Positions 1 through 8,653 of a DNA stretch of 64,000 nucleotides are shown piece after piece (within the stretch, counting starts at the first letter, position 1; the number at the start of each line of letters is the position of its first letter). The stretch is from Solilutibacter silvestris (GTDB lineage: Bacteria > Pseudomonadota > Gammaproteobacteria > Xanthomonadales > Xanthomonadaceae). The stretch lies in NCBI RefSeq assembly GCF_002895945.1, contig NZ_NPZB01000001.1, positions 1,600,169 through 1,664,168 on the forward strand, in the 5' to 3' direction. The notes beneath the pieces were generated by a model. The model saw only the letters and a program-made list of their open reading frames with translations, was not told the origin of the DNA and did not search any database. The position numbers were made by a program, and so were the translations under genes.

Positions 1-1010
1 AGTGGCAGGCCACCCGGCGCCTTCAGGTAGTCCTGCTGCTGTTTTTCTTCCCAGGTATGCGGCGCGTGATCGGTGGCGAGCACGTCGATCACGTCGTCGG
101 CCAGCGCACGGATCAGGGCATCGCGATCGCTGGCGTCCTTGATCGCCGGATTGCACTTGATCAGGTTGCCTAGGCGATCGTAATCGGCGCGGGTGAAATG
201 CAGGAAGTGCACGCAGGTTTCGGCGGTGATGCGCTTGCGGCTGCCATTGGCGCGGATCAGCGGCCCGCGTTCGAACAGGTCGAGCTCGTCGGCGGTGGAG
301 ATGTGCAGCACGTGCAGGCGGGAATCGTGGCGGCGCGCCAGTTCCACGGCCAGCCGCGACGACTTCAGGCAAGCCTCGCGGCTGCGGATATCGGGATGGA
401 ACCGCACCGGGATGTCGTTGCCGTATTGCGCCACGTAACCGGCGAGATTGGCGTCGATGGTCGGGGTGTCTTCGCAGTGGGTGATGATCGTCACCGGCGA
501 GTCGCGGAAGATGCCGTCGAGCACGTCGGGATCGTCCACCAGCATGTTGCCGGTCGATGCGCCCATGAACACCTTGACCCCCGGCGTGGCACGCGGATCG
601 AGGCCGCGGATCGCCTCGAGGTTGTCGTTGCTCGCCCCGAAGTAGAAGCCGTAGTTGGCATGGGCGCGTCCGGCGGCGTTGGCGTACTTCGCTTCCAGCG
701 CGGCATGATCGAGCGTTGGTGGACGGGTGTTGGGCATGTCCATGAAACTGGTGGTACCACCGGCCACCGCCGCCGCCGATTCCGTCGCCGTGTCGCCCTT
801 GTGGGTCAGGCCGGGGTCGCGGAAGTGGACCTGGTCATCGATCATGCCCGGCATCAACCACGCACCCCTGGCGTCGATCACCCGTTCGCCCGGTTTCGCC
901 GCCAGGCTGTCGCCGATCAGCCCGATGCGCTCGCCCTCGATGCGGACGTCGGCGTCGAATTCGCGGCCGTCGCTGACGACGCGGGCATTGGTGATGAGGA
1001 TCGAGGGCAT
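1..1010 (-). CDS. pyrC: Dihydroorotase (class I type), 3' end cut by window
   Basis: Amidohydrolase of de novo pyrimidine synthesis, cyclising carbamoyl-aspartate to dihydroorotate in the cytoplasm. Translation from the ATG at 1010 shows the expected metal and substrate motifs in order: DDQVHFRDPG near residue 60 (HxR motif), GVKVFMGAST containing the lysine that is carbamylated in this family, THCED, LHISTADE, and ATDHAPHTWEEK with the metal-binding aspartate near the window edge. The HxR and DHAPH motifs separate it from hydantoinases only moderately, so allantoinase is a weaker alternative. It lies 20 bp downstream of yidD on the same strand and is probably co-transcribed with it. The C-terminal part lies outside the window. 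Confidence 0.88.
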   Translation of the reverse strand, partial: MPSILITNARVVSDGREFDADVRIEGERIGLIGDSLAAKPGERVIDARGAWLMPGMIDDQVHFRDPGLTHKGDTATESAAAVAGGTTSFMDMPNTRPPTLDHAALEAKYANAAGRAHANYGFYFGASNDNLEAIRGLDPRATPGVKVFMGASTGNMLVDDPDVLDGIFRDSPVTIITHCEDTPTIDANLAGYVAQYGNDIPVRFHPDIRSREACLKSSRLAVELARRHDSRLHVLHISTADELDLFERGPLIRANGSRKRITAETCVHFLHFTRADYDRLGNLIKCNPAIKDASDRDALIRALADDVIDVLATDHAPHTWEEKQQQDYLKAPGGLP

Positions 1011-1030
1011 GTGGCGAGGTCCGGTTGGGG

Positions 1031-1261
1031 TCAGGCGGGCGGCACGGGGTCGTGGCCACCGGGATGGAGGGGATGGCAGCGGCCGACGCGGCGCACGGCC
1101 AGCCAGCTGCCCTTGATCGGGCCGAAGCGCACAATCGCCTCCATGGCATAGCTCGAGCAGCTGGGATGGAAGCGGCAACGCTGCCCGAGCAGGGGGCTGA
1201 TCAGCAACTTGTAGGTGCGCAACAGCCCGATCAGCAGGCCGGATGCGAGGTCACGGAGCAT
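1031..1261 (-). CDS. yidD: Membrane protein insertion efficiency factor YidD
   Basis: Small 76-residue protein of the YidD family, which associates with the inner membrane and helps YidC-dependent insertion. The family signature is clear: an N-terminal amphipathic stretch ([18 protein letters not shown]), then [15 protein letters not shown] and a C-terminal [14 protein letters not shown]. Length is normal for the family. It usually sits with rpmH-rnpA-yidC; here it is detached from that cluster and precedes pyrC on the minus strand. It is divergent from dksA, with about 120 bp between the two starts. Confidence 0.93.
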   Translation of the reverse strand: MLRDLASGLLIGLLRTYKLLISPLLGQRCRFHPSCSSYAMEAIVRFGPIKGSWLAVRRVGRCHPLHPGGHDPVPPA

Positions 1262-1312
1262 GTTCAGGGGAAATCACCATCTGTCCACGCGATCTGTTGC
1301 AGCATCCTGCGC

Positions 1313-1341
1313 TTGCCGAGGGGGAGTAGGCAGGTTATAAC
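1313..1341 (+). promoter_or_regulatory. Candidate sigma70 promoter for dksA
   Basis: A -35-like TTGCCG (1313-1318) and a -10-like TATAAC (1336-1341) are separated by 17 bp in the yidD/dksA divergent region, 43 bp upstream of the dksA start. Found by eye; no transcript data. Confidence 0.4.
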
Positions 1342-1383
1342 AGCCGGCTTCCCGCGCTCAAGGGATCATGTAAGGACGTTGAA

Positions 1384-2421
1384 GTGGCTGTCAAGAAAAC
1401 CGTAAAAGCCCCCGCCAAGCCCGCCAGCAAGGCCGCCGCCAAGAAACCGGCCGCTGCCGCGCCCAAAAAAGCACCAGTGAGCAGCAAACCGGCCGCCAAG
1501 GCGCCGGCGAAACCCGCCACCAAGGCCGCCGCCGTGCCTGCCAAGAAGCCGGTTGCCGTCGCCAAGGCTGCCCCGGTGAAGGCCGCGGCCAAGCCGGCAC
1601 CCCTGCCCGCGAAGAAACCCGCGGCGCCTGTCGCCAAGGCCGCTCCCGCGAAAGCCGCGGCCAAGCCGGCCCCGGCACCGGTGAAGGCTGCTGCGAAGTC
1701 GGCTCCGGCGCCCGTGAAGGCTGCCGCGAAGCCGGCCCCGGTTGCTGCCAAGCCAGCACCTGCGCCTGCCGCAAGCAAGCCCGCGCCGGCGAAGGTTGCG
1801 CCCGCCGCACCAAAAGCCGTGGCCAAGCCCGCTGCGAGCAAGGGCAGCAAGACGCCCGCACCCGCTCCGGCCCCGGTGCCCCCGGCACCGCGCGCCCCGG
1901 TGCCGCGCCCGATCGGCAAGGTCGCGGTGGCGGTCACGCCGGTCACCAAGGCGCCAGCGGTGCGCGGCAAGCCGCGCGTGGTCGAGTACAAGGTCGATGA
2001 GACCAGCGGCCGCCCGATCCTGCCCGCCGGCTACAAGCCGAAGGCGGACGAGGAATACATGAGCGCGTTGCAGCTCGAGTATTTCCGCCAGAAATTGCTG
2101 GAACGCCGCGCCGAACTGGTCGAGGAGTCCAAGCAGACCATCGAGAACCTCAGGGACGAAGTGCGCGATGTCGGCGACGATGCCGAGCGCGCCAGCCGCG
2201 AGACCGAGAACGCGCTGGAACTGCGCACCCGCGACCGCTACCGCAAGCTGCTCAGCAAGCTCGACAGCACGCTCAAGCGCGTCGACAGCGGCGAGTACGG
2301 CTACTGCGTCGATACCGGCGAGGACATCGGCCTGGAGCGCCTGGAGGCGCGTCCGCAAGCCGAGCGCACCATCGATGCACAGGAACGCTGGGAGCATCTG
2401 CAGAAGCAGCAGGGCGACTGA
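1384..2421 (+). CDS. dksA: DksA-type RNA polymerase-binding factor with Lys/Ala/Pro-rich N-terminal tail
   Basis: The C-terminal 130 residues (about 217-345) are a DksA/TraR domain: a coiled coil from EYMSALQLEYFRQKLLERR onward, then YGYCVDTGEDIGLERLEARP. DksA binds the RNA polymerase secondary channel and works with ppGpp. The first 200 residues are a low-complexity repeat of K, A and P (KAAAKPAPA-like), resembling a histone H1 tail. Long tails of this type are known in xanthomonad DksA. Only one of the four zinc-finger cysteines of E. coli DksA is present: the others are Thr in CVDT, and Thr and Ala in TIDA. The fold must therefore be zinc-independent. At the coiled-coil tip the DxxDxA motif reads DDAERA. 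Start is GTG at 1384 with TAAGGA about 8 nt upstream. Confidence 0.9.
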   Translation: MAVKKTVKAPAKPASKAAAKKPAAAAPKKAPVSSKPAAKAPAKPATKAAAVPAKKPVAVAKAAPVKAAAKPAPLPAKKPAAPVAKAAPAKAAAKPAPAPVKAAAKSAPAPVKAAAKPAPVAAKPAPAPAASKPAPAKVAPAAPKAVAKPAASKGSKTPAPAPAPVPPAPRAPVPRPIGKVAVAVTPVTKAPAVRGKPRVVEYKVDETSGRPILPAGYKPKADEEYMSALQLEYFRQKLLERRAELVEESKQTIENLRDEVRDVGDDAERASRETENALELRTRDRYRKLLSKLDSTLKRVDSGEYGYCVDTGEDIGLERLEARPQAERTIDAQERWEHLQKQQGD

Positions 2422-2555
2422 AGCTACTGCGCTCGCCCATGCGAGCGCGTGCGCTGCTCGGAATGCTCATGTGCACCTGAGCACACTCCGCTTCCTGCGC
2501 TCCGCGCGCACACGCCTGGGCTTCGCCCGTTACGCTTCAATTGATTGCAATATGC

Positions 2556-2584
2556 AAACCCCCGCCTTGCGCGGGGTTTTTGTT
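2556..2584 (+). terminator. Rho-independent terminator downstream of dksA
   Basis: CCCCGC-CTT-GCGCGGGG type stem followed by a run of T (2577-2581), with an A run on the other side. It probably serves dksA and, in reverse, the minus-strand gene ending at 2593. Confidence 0.8.
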
Positions 2585-2592
2585 GCCGGGAA

Positions 2593-3234
2593 TCAGGTGC
2601 CGTCAGCCTCGAATCCGGACTTCAGGTGCGAGCCATCGCAGTAAGGCTTGTTCTGCGAATGCCCGCAGCGGCATAGCCACGTCTCGGTGACGCGATCGAT
2701 GGTGCGGCCGGTGCCGCTGACGATTTCCAGATTGCCGCTCACCTTCAGCGGACCGTTGCGCTGCGGTTCGACCGCAAGAACGCCATCGCGCGCTGCCAGT
2801 GGTCCCGATTTTTTCGTGGCCGGTTCCCCGGTGGCGTGGAAGCCGCCTTCGACATGACTGTTGTCGCAATACGGCTTGTGCTTCGACAGGCCGCAACGAC
2901 ACAGCGTGCGACGCAGGCCGGCTGCTTCACCGGCGATCTCCAATGGCGCATTGAAGGCCAGCGGACCGTTCTCGCGCAGGCGCGCGGTGTTGACCTCAGG
3001 CGCGGGTTCTTCCTCGCCGCCATCAAGGCGCTGATAACGGATGGCGCCGGACGGGCACATCCGCGCGGTCATCACCACGTCTTCGGTGGAGGCGTCATCG
3101 GGGTGGATCCATTCGCCTTCGACATTGGGGACGAAGACCTCTGGCTGGTTCAGGATGCAATTGCGCGAATGGATGCAGAGTTTTCCGTCGTATAGGATGA
3201 CGAGGTGCTTGCCGCGGATGGTTTCGGTCGCCAT
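2593..3234 (-). CDS. (4Fe-4S)-binding / CDGSH iron-sulfur domain protein
   Basis: Predicted 213-residue iron-sulfur protein. Residues about 8-75 resemble the divergent 4Fe-4S mono-cluster domain (LCIHSRNC, then ARMCPSGAIRY). Two CDGSH-type motifs follow: CRCGLSKHKPYCDNSH and CRCGHSQNKPYCDGSH, each CxCx(6-8)PxCDxSH able to bind a 2Fe-2S cluster with three Cys and one His. The architecture matches bacterial mitoNEET-like proteins of unknown physiological role, possibly electron transfer or redox sensing. The ATG at 3234 was chosen because GGAG lies about 8 nt upstream; an upstream in-frame extension of 33 residues has no RBS. It is followed at a distance by sufE and cysS on the same strand. Confidence 0.85.
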   Translation of the reverse strand: MATETIRGKHLVILYDGKLCIHSRNCILNQPEVFVPNVEGEWIHPDDASTEDVVMTARMCPSGAIRYQRLDGGEEEPAPEVNTARLRENGPLAFNAPLEIAGEAAGLRRTLCRCGLSKHKPYCDNSHVEGGFHATGEPATKKSGPLAARDGVLAVEPQRNGPLKVSGNLEIVSGTGRTIDRVTETWLCRCGHSQNKPYCDGSHLKSGFEADGT

Positions 3235-3265
3235 GGCACTGCTCCGCAGGAGTTGGGGATCGAGT

Positions 3266-3535
3266 CTACGCCCGCAGCGGGCGTTGCAGGCGTCGCTGCA
3301 ACCACCATGCGAACAGCACGGGAACGCCGGCATTCGCCAGGAAAAACGGCAGTTCTTCCATCACCGCGTAACCGGCGCGGGTTACGCCCAGCCACAGGTT
3401 GTAGCCGCAGACCGCGACCCAGGCGACGGCGAAGGTGGCGAACACCGCGCGCAGCGTTGGTGCATTGCGCCGGAACAACATCAGCAGCAGCGCGGACAGC
3501 GCGATGCCGATGGCGACGATGATCAATGTGCGCAT
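3266..3535 (-). CDS. Small membrane protein of unknown function
   Basis: 89 residues with three hydrophobic segments: about 3-21 (LIIVAIGIALSALLLMLF), 29-47 (VFATFAVAWVAVCGYNLWLG) and 60-77 (LPFFLANAGVPVLFAWWL). The C-terminus is basic (RRLQRPLRA). No family is recognised. It lies between the MFS gene and the CDGSH gene, same strand, and is probably an inner-membrane protein. The coding call rests on consistent hydrophobic helices and strand agreement with its neighbours. Confidence 0.6.
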   Translation of the reverse strand: MRTLIIVAIGIALSALLLMLFRRNAPTLRAVFATFAVAWVAVCGYNLWLGVTRAGYAVMEELPFFLANAGVPVLFAWWLQRRLQRPLRA

Positions 3536-3581
3536 TCGCTGCTTCCCGCAACCGGTACGATGCCGATGATCCGAGTATGCC

Positions 3582-4826
3582 TCAGTGCAGGTCGCGCAGA
3601 TCGAGCCGTCGCAGTTTCGGCGCACGCCAGGCAGTGGTGGCGACCACCGCGAGGGTGACGCAACCACCGGTGACGATCGCCGGCACCAGTCCGAGCAGGC
3701 GCGCCATCGTGCCGTCGTAGAAGGCGCCGAGTTCATTCGACGAGCTGATGAAGATGCTGTTGATCGACGACACCCGACCGCGCATTTCGTCCGGCGTCAC
3801 CAGCTGCAGGATGGTCGAGCGCAGCACCACCGAGACGCCATCGCACATGCCGTAGAGCACCAGCAGCGCGCCCGACAGCCACAGGTTGCGCGACAGCGCG
3901 AAGGCGATTGTCGCCAGCCCGAATCCGGCGACGGCGAACATCAGCACGCGACCGGCGTGGCGTTCCAGCGGACGACGCGCAAGCCACAGCGCCACCGCGA
4001 TCGATCCCACCGCCGGCAGCCCGCGCATCACCCCGAATGCTTCCGGGCCGGCATGCAGGATGTCCTTGATGAAGGCCGGCAGCATCGAGATCGCGCCACC
4101 CAACAGCACCGAGAACATGTCGAGCGCCATCGCGCCGAGCATCACCTGTTGCGAGAACACGAAGCGCAGGCCTTCGCGGATGCTGGCGAACACCGGCTCG
4201 CGTTGCGGCGGTGGTGGCGGCTCGCTCACCGCCAGCGTGAACAGCGAGATCGCGGCGATCACGCCAAGCACGAATGAAACGAGATAGGCGACCTGCACGC
4301 CGCCCCAACCGGTGAGCGCGCCGCCCAATGCCGGACCGAGCACCAATCCGGCCTGGAACACCACGCTGCCAAGACTCGCCCCACGGACGAACTGTTCGCG
4401 CGGCAGCACGCGCGCGAACAAGGCGTTGTAGACCGGGCCGAGGAAGGAACGCACCACGCCGTTCAAGCCGACCGCGACGTACATCAACGCGAGGTTGGAA
4501 TGCAGCGACGGCGTGCGCGCCACCAGCCACAACAACAAGGGCGTCGCCGCGAGACCGAGGCAGGCGATCGCCCCGAGCTTGCGCCGCGGCAGGTGATCGA
4601 CCAGGTAGCCGGCGAACGGCGCGACAACGAAAAACGGCAGCACCTCGGCGAGGCCGATCATGCCGAGCGCGAATGGGCTGCGGGTGAGTTCGTAGATGTG
4701 CCAGCCGACGGTCACCGCTGCGATCTGGTAGCACAGCAGTGTGGTGACGCGATACGCCATCAACTGCAGGAAGCCGCGATTGCGCCAGGGCGGCAGCGGC
4801 GTGGTGTCGGTGGTGGTAGCGATCAT
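3582..4826 (-). CDS. Major facilitator superfamily transporter (drug/siderophore exporter type)
   Basis: 414-residue inner-membrane protein with about 12 predicted transmembrane helices. The MFS loop 2-3 motif is present as GYLVDHLPRRKLGA near residue 75. The pattern and length fit the DHA3/EntS-like group of proton-driven exporters; the substrate cannot be told from sequence. Its ATG overlaps the sufE stop as ATGA (4823-4826), so it is the last gene of a translationally coupled cysS-sufE-MFS operon. Confidence 0.85.
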   Translation of the reverse strand: MIATTTDTTPLPPWRNRGFLQLMAYRVTTLLCYQIAAVTVGWHIYELTRSPFALGMIGLAEVLPFFVVAPFAGYLVDHLPRRKLGAIACLGLAATPLLLWLVARTPSLHSNLALMYVAVGLNGVVRSFLGPVYNALFARVLPREQFVRGASLGSVVFQAGLVLGPALGGALTGWGGVQVAYLVSFVLGVIAAISLFTLAVSEPPPPPQREPVFASIREGLRFVFSQQVMLGAMALDMFSVLLGGAISMLPAFIKDILHAGPEAFGVMRGLPAVGSIAVALWLARRPLERHAGRVLMFAVAGFGLATIAFALSRNLWLSGALLVLYGMCDGVSVVLRSTILQLVTPDEMRGRVSSINSIFISSSNELGAFYDGTMARLLGLVPAIVTGGCVTLAVVATTAWRAPKLRRLDLRDLH

Positions 4827-5260
4827 TGGGCCTGTGCGGCGGTGGTCTTGATGAAGTCAAGCAGCGCCGCGAGTCCGTTGCTGCGGGTCGGTGAAAGATG
4901 TTTGGCCAGTCCGATGTCGGAGATGTAGTCCGGCGCGGTGGCGAGGATCTCGCTGGCCGGGCGTCCCGAATACACGCGCAACGCGAGATAGATCAATCCG
5001 GAGACGATGGCGGAATCGCTGATGGCGCGGAAATCGAGGCGGCTGGCGTCGCCGCTGGCGGCGATCCACACTTTCGACTGGCAGCCGAGCAGGCGGTGCT
5101 CCTCGGTCTTCAATGATTCGGGGAGATCGGGCAGCTTGCGGCCAAGATCGATCAGGTACTGGTAACGCTCCGACCAGTCGCCGAACAGCGCGAATTCGTC
5201 GGCGATCTCGGCCTGTGCGGCAGCCGCAGTGGATTCGAGGGGAAATTGCGCTGCGCTCAT
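4823..5260 (-). CDS. sufE: SufE-family sulfur acceptor for cysteine desulfurase
   Basis: 145 residues of the SufE/CsdE family, which accepts persulfide sulfur from a cysteine desulfurase (SufS/CsdA) for iron-sulfur cluster assembly. The catalytic cysteine lies in [12 protein letters not shown] (the family motif GCxSxVW). The C-terminal helix reads [17 protein letters not shown], with the typical LxxxRxNGL. The start is the ATG at 5260, which overlaps the cysS stop as ATGA; a TTG twelve bases upstream is a less likely start. Position between cysS and an MFS gene gives it translational coupling on both sides. Confidence 0.9.
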   Translation of the reverse strand: MSAAQFPLESTAAAAQAEIADEFALFGDWSERYQYLIDLGRKLPDLPESLKTEEHRLLGCQSKVWIAASGDASRLDFRAISDSAIVSGLIYLALRVYSGRPASEILATAPDYISDIGLAKHLSPTRSNGLAALLDFIKTTAAQAQ

Positions 5261-6630
5261 GCCCGTTTCCAACGAACACCGGCAGGCGTGTCTTCCAGCA
5301 GGATGCCTTCGTCGGCGAGTTGCTGGCGGATGGCATCGGCGCGGGCGAAGTCGCGCGATTGCTTGGCGGTATTGCGTTCATCCACCAGTGACTGGATGCG
5401 GGCATCGTCGTCATTGCTGGCACCGCGGTTGAACCATGCGGCTGGATCCTGTTGAAGCAATCCCAGCACCAGTCCTGCGCCGAGCAATTCCGATTTCAGT
5501 TGCTTGCGGTCATCGCCCGCGGCCTTGCGTGCCTCACCGGCGATGCGGGCGATTTCTGCCAACGCGATCGGTGTGTTGAGATCGTCGTCGAGTGCGGCTT
5601 CGATGCTGGCGGGAATCACCGCTGGTGCATCGACATCGGCGAGATCACGCAACGTCCCGTACAGGCGATCGAGCGTGCGCACGCCCTGATCGACCAAGGC
5701 ATCGCTCCACTCCAGCGGTTGGCGGTAATGCGCGGAGAGCAGGGCGTAACGCAGCGCTTCCGGCGGGTGCGCGCGCACCAGGTCGTGGACTTTTTCGATA
5801 TTGCCCAGCGACTTGCTCATCTTGGCACCGCCGAAGTTGAGCATGCCGTTGTGAAGCCACCAGCGCGCGAACGGCTGGCCGCCATGCGCGCACTCGCTTT
5901 GCGCGATTTCGTTTTCGTGGTGCGGGAATTGCAGGTCGATGCCGCCGGCGTGGATGTCGATGGTGTCGCCGAGATGCGCTTCCGCCATCGCCGAGCATTC
6001 GATGTGCCAGCCCGGACGGCCGCGTCCCCACGGCGAATCCCAGCCGGGAAGATCGTCGGTCGATGGCTTCCACAACACGAAATCGCCGGGATCACGCTTG
6101 TACGGCGCGACGTCCACGCGCGCGCCGGCCAGCATGTCCTCGGGATCGCGACGCGACAACTTGCCGTAATCCCCATAGCTCGCGACCGAGAACAGCACGT
6201 GGCCTTCGGCGGCGTAGGCGTGGCCGTCCGCGATCAGGCGCTCGCACATCGCGACGATTTGCGGGATGTGGTCGGTCGCAGCCGGTTCCATGTCGGGCGC
6301 GAAGGCACCATCGACGCCCAGTGCCGCCATGTCTTCGCGATAGGCGGCGGTGTACTTGTCGGTGATGGTGGAAATCGGCGTGCCCAATTCCTTCGCCGCC
6401 GCGTTGATCTTGTCGTCGACGTCGGTGATGTTGCGGGCGTAGCGCAGGCTGCCGAAACGCCGGCGCAGAAGCGCTGCCAGCACCCCGAACACCACCGGGC
6501 CACGCGCGTTGCCGATGTGCACGTAGTTGTAGACCGTCGGGCCACAGACATACATGGTCGGGCCGGAGGGCGAGGCGGGCGCGAAGGGTTCGACCGAACG
6601 GGTCAGGGTGTTGTAGAGGCGGAGGCTCAT
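5257..6630 (-). CDS. cysS: Cysteinyl-tRNA synthetase
   Basis: 457-residue class I aminoacyl-tRNA synthetase charging tRNA-Cys. Signature elements are complete: zinc ligand Cys in [19 protein letters not shown] together with the HIGH-type HIGN, further zinc ligands in HIECSAMA and [12 protein letters not shown], and the KMSKS loop in [11 protein letters not shown]. Length matches the family. First gene of an operon with sufE and the MFS transporter. A cysteine-metabolism link to SufE is plausible, since both handle cysteine sulfur. Confidence 0.96.
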   Translation of the reverse strand: MSLRLYNTLTRSVEPFAPASPSGPTMYVCGPTVYNYVHIGNARGPVVFGVLAALLRRRFGSLRYARNITDVDDKINAAAKELGTPISTITDKYTAAYREDMAALGVDGAFAPDMEPAATDHIPQIVAMCERLIADGHAYAAEGHVLFSVASYGDYGKLSRRDPEDMLAGARVDVAPYKRDPGDFVLWKPSTDDLPGWDSPWGRGRPGWHIECSAMAEAHLGDTIDIHAGGIDLQFPHHENEIAQSECAHGGQPFARWWLHNGMLNFGGAKMSKSLGNIEKVHDLVRAHPPEALRYALLSAHYRQPLEWSDALVDQGVRTLDRLYGTLRDLADVDAPAVIPASIEAALDDDLNTPIALAEIARIAGEARKAAGDDRKQLKSELLGAGLVLGLLQQDPAAWFNRGASNDDDARIQSLVDERNTAKQSRDFARADAIRQQLADEGILLEDTPAGVRWKRA

Positions 6631-7005
6631 CGGACGCGGTGACGTGGCAATCCCGTGATTTTATGCGATTGGCGGTCAGGCCCACCGGATTGGCACCAAT
6701 CGGCTGATTTCCCATCGATGGCAGTGGCGTGCCTAGCGAATTTCAATGGATGTTGCGGTGCCCGGGATTCCTGTTCCGGTCTTTTTGCAGGTTTTACGTA
6801 GATAAGTGCGTTGCCCTGTTCTATTACGTTGAATCAAGTGCCACCACCAGTCTGTTTCGCCTTCCAGGCATCAAGCCATTTTTTGCAGTGACCTGTGGGA
6901 AGTTTCATTTCCAACACGGGGGGTTGGTTGGGTCGTGATGCGCAAGACATTGCATGTGTTGCGTGATCTCGAATCGAAGTTGGATATCCAGAGGGAGGAA
7001 ATACC
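6631..7005. other. Intergenic region between cysS and the surface lipoprotein gene
   Basis: About 375 bp containing the divergent promoters of cysS (minus) and the lipoprotein gene (plus). No gene, RNA or clear repeat was recognised. A strong Shine-Dalgarno (GGGAGGAA, about 6993-7000) lies just before the ATG at 7006. Confidence 0.5.
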
Positions 7006-8562
7006 ATGACAATGGTTGACAAGCGCATTTCAGCAAGAAAGACCGTGCTCGCGAGCTTGATCATCGCGTCCGTCGCGGCGATGACCGCATGCAGCGGATC
7101 AGGTTCGGTGCATGCGTCGCCGGGAGGCTTGGCGGTGAAGCCCTCGGGCAGCGGATCGAGTGGCGACGGATCATCCGGTGGCACCGGCACCGGCACCGGC
7201 ACCGGATCGGGTACCGGTAGCGGGACTGGTACCGGATCGGGTAGTGGTTCAGGCGCTGGTGGCGGAAGTGGAACCGGCGGCACTGCGGGTGGTGGAGCCG
7301 GCATCGGTGGAAGCGCTGGTGGTGGAACCGGAACTGGCAGTGGAACCGGAACTGGCAGCGGAACCGGAACTGGCAGTGGCACCGGTAGTGGCACTGGCAG
7401 CGGTAGTGGTGGTGGCACCGGTACTGGTACCGGCTTGCCAGCGCCCAGCAACGCGATTGGCGGCATCGCCACGGGTGCTGGCGGCGTGGTATCGAGCGTG
7501 GGCGGCGCAGTGGGCGCGGTCGGCTCGCACCTTCCGGGCGGCAGCAACCCGACCACGCAGGGATTGGGTGGCGTCATCACCAATGTTGGTGCAGCCGTGG
7601 GCGCGCTCGGCAGCGGGGTGACGAATGGCGTGGGCCAGATTGGCAATACCGGCAACCCGGTGGGCACCACTGTCCAGAGTGCGAGCGGTGTAGTGAACAG
7701 CACGGGGCAAGCAGTAAGCAGCCTTGGCCAGACCGTCTCGAGTGTCGGCTCCTTCCAGGGTTCTCCGATCCAACCGATCACGTCGGCGGTCGGCAATGTG
7801 GTGTCGACGGTCGGCAACACCGTATCGGCAGCAAGCCCGCCACTGGATCATGCCTTGAGCACGGGCGTGGTCAATACGGTCACGCAGACCGCCAGCAATG
7901 TACTGACGCCGGTTGCAGCGGCAGGCAACGGCGGCAATCTGGTCGCGACCACGGGACAAGTGGCCGGCGCTGCAACCAGCGGCACCGGCAACATCGTCTC
8001 GTCCGTGGGTGCGCAATTGGCGAGTAGCGGGTCGTCGGTTCCTGGTGCAGCACCTGTCACGCAGTTGGTCGGCAATGCCGTGCAAGGGACGGGCAATGCC
8101 GTCACGACGCTTGGCAACGGCGTGACTGCTGGCATTGGTCAATCCGGCAGCATCAGCAATCCGGTGGGCGTGACGGCGGCTGGTGCCACCAATGCAGTGA
8201 CTGGTATTGGCCAGACGGTGGCAGGTGCGGGGCAGGCGCTTTCCGGTGCCACGGCCTCGGGACCGACGGCAGGCCTTGCCTCGGTGACGGGTGTGGTGGG
8301 TGGTGTCGTGACAGCTGCGGGCAACACGGTCGCCGCAGTCGGCGGCACCAGCACCTCCAATGTCAACGGGCCGCTGCAACCGATCACGCAGGCAGCCAGC
8401 AACGTGGTGAACGGTGTTGCGACAGGCCTGACCGGCACGAATGCTGCAGGTGGTCTCCTCGGGACGCCAGCGAGCGGCACTTCGAACTCGGGCAGCAACA
8501 GCAATGCGAATCCGGTTGGCGGCATCCTCAATGGCCTGCTTGGCGGTGGCAAGGGTCACTGA
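7006..8562 (+). CDS. Gly/Ser/Thr-rich repetitive surface lipoprotein (collagen-like annotation group)
   Basis: 518 residues. The N-terminus has a basic region, a hydrophobic core (VLASLIIASVAAMTAC) and a lipobox-like AMTAC, so it is predicted to be a lipoprotein. Residues about 47-145 are almost pure GT/GS/GG repeats, encoded by a highly repetitive DNA stretch (about 7150-7440). The remainder is a loose repeat of short segments such as VVSSVGGAVGAVG, GVTNGVGQIGN and QPITSAVGNVV. No enzymatic motif and no canonical TPS secretion domain is seen. It directly precedes a TpsB/FhaC-type transporter, so it is the probable exported partner. Start chosen for the strong RBS. Confidence 0.75.
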   Translation: MTMVDKRISARKTVLASLIIASVAAMTACSGSGSVHASPGGLAVKPSGSGSSGDGSSGGTGTGTGTGSGTGSGTGTGSGSGSGAGGGSGTGGTAGGGAGIGGSAGGGTGTGSGTGTGSGTGTGSGTGSGTGSGSGGGTGTGTGLPAPSNAIGGIATGAGGVVSSVGGAVGAVGSHLPGGSNPTTQGLGGVITNVGAAVGALGSGVTNGVGQIGNTGNPVGTTVQSASGVVNSTGQAVSSLGQTVSSVGSFQGSPIQPITSAVGNVVSTVGNTVSAASPPLDHALSTGVVNTVTQTASNVLTPVAAAGNGGNLVATTGQVAGAATSGTGNIVSSVGAQLASSGSSVPGAAPVTQLVGNAVQGTGNAVTTLGNGVTAGIGQSGSISNPVGVTAAGATNAVTGIGQTVAGAGQALSGATASGPTAGLASVTGVVGGVVTAAGNTVAAVGGTSTSNVNGPLQPITQAASNVVNGVATGLTGTNAAGGLLGTPASGTSNSGSNSNANPVGGILNGLLGGGKGH

Positions 8563-8595
8563 GGCTGTTGATCGATCGAAGTGACAGTGTTGAAT

Positions 8596-8618
8596 GGAGG
8601 CGGCCAGTGGCCGCCTCC
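8596..8618. terminator. Stem-loop between the lipoprotein and TpsB genes
   Basis: Perfect 10-bp stem GGAGGCGGCC / GGCCGCCTCC with a 3-nt loop, 34 bp after the lipoprotein stop. Only a short T-rich stretch (CTTTAT) follows, so it may attenuate rather than fully terminate, setting the ratio of cargo to transporter. Confidence 0.5.
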
Positions 8619-8653
8619 GCTTTATCGGTGTTGAAAGCAAACGGGGGCATTGC

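Noticed and set aside
198..1151. 317-residue plus-strand open frame
   Set aside because: Antisense to pyrC, which shows full dihydroorotase motifs on the minus strand.
7150..7440. CRISPR-like or tandem-repeat array
   Set aside because: The repeats are short in-frame Gly-Thr/Gly-Ser codons without spacers.
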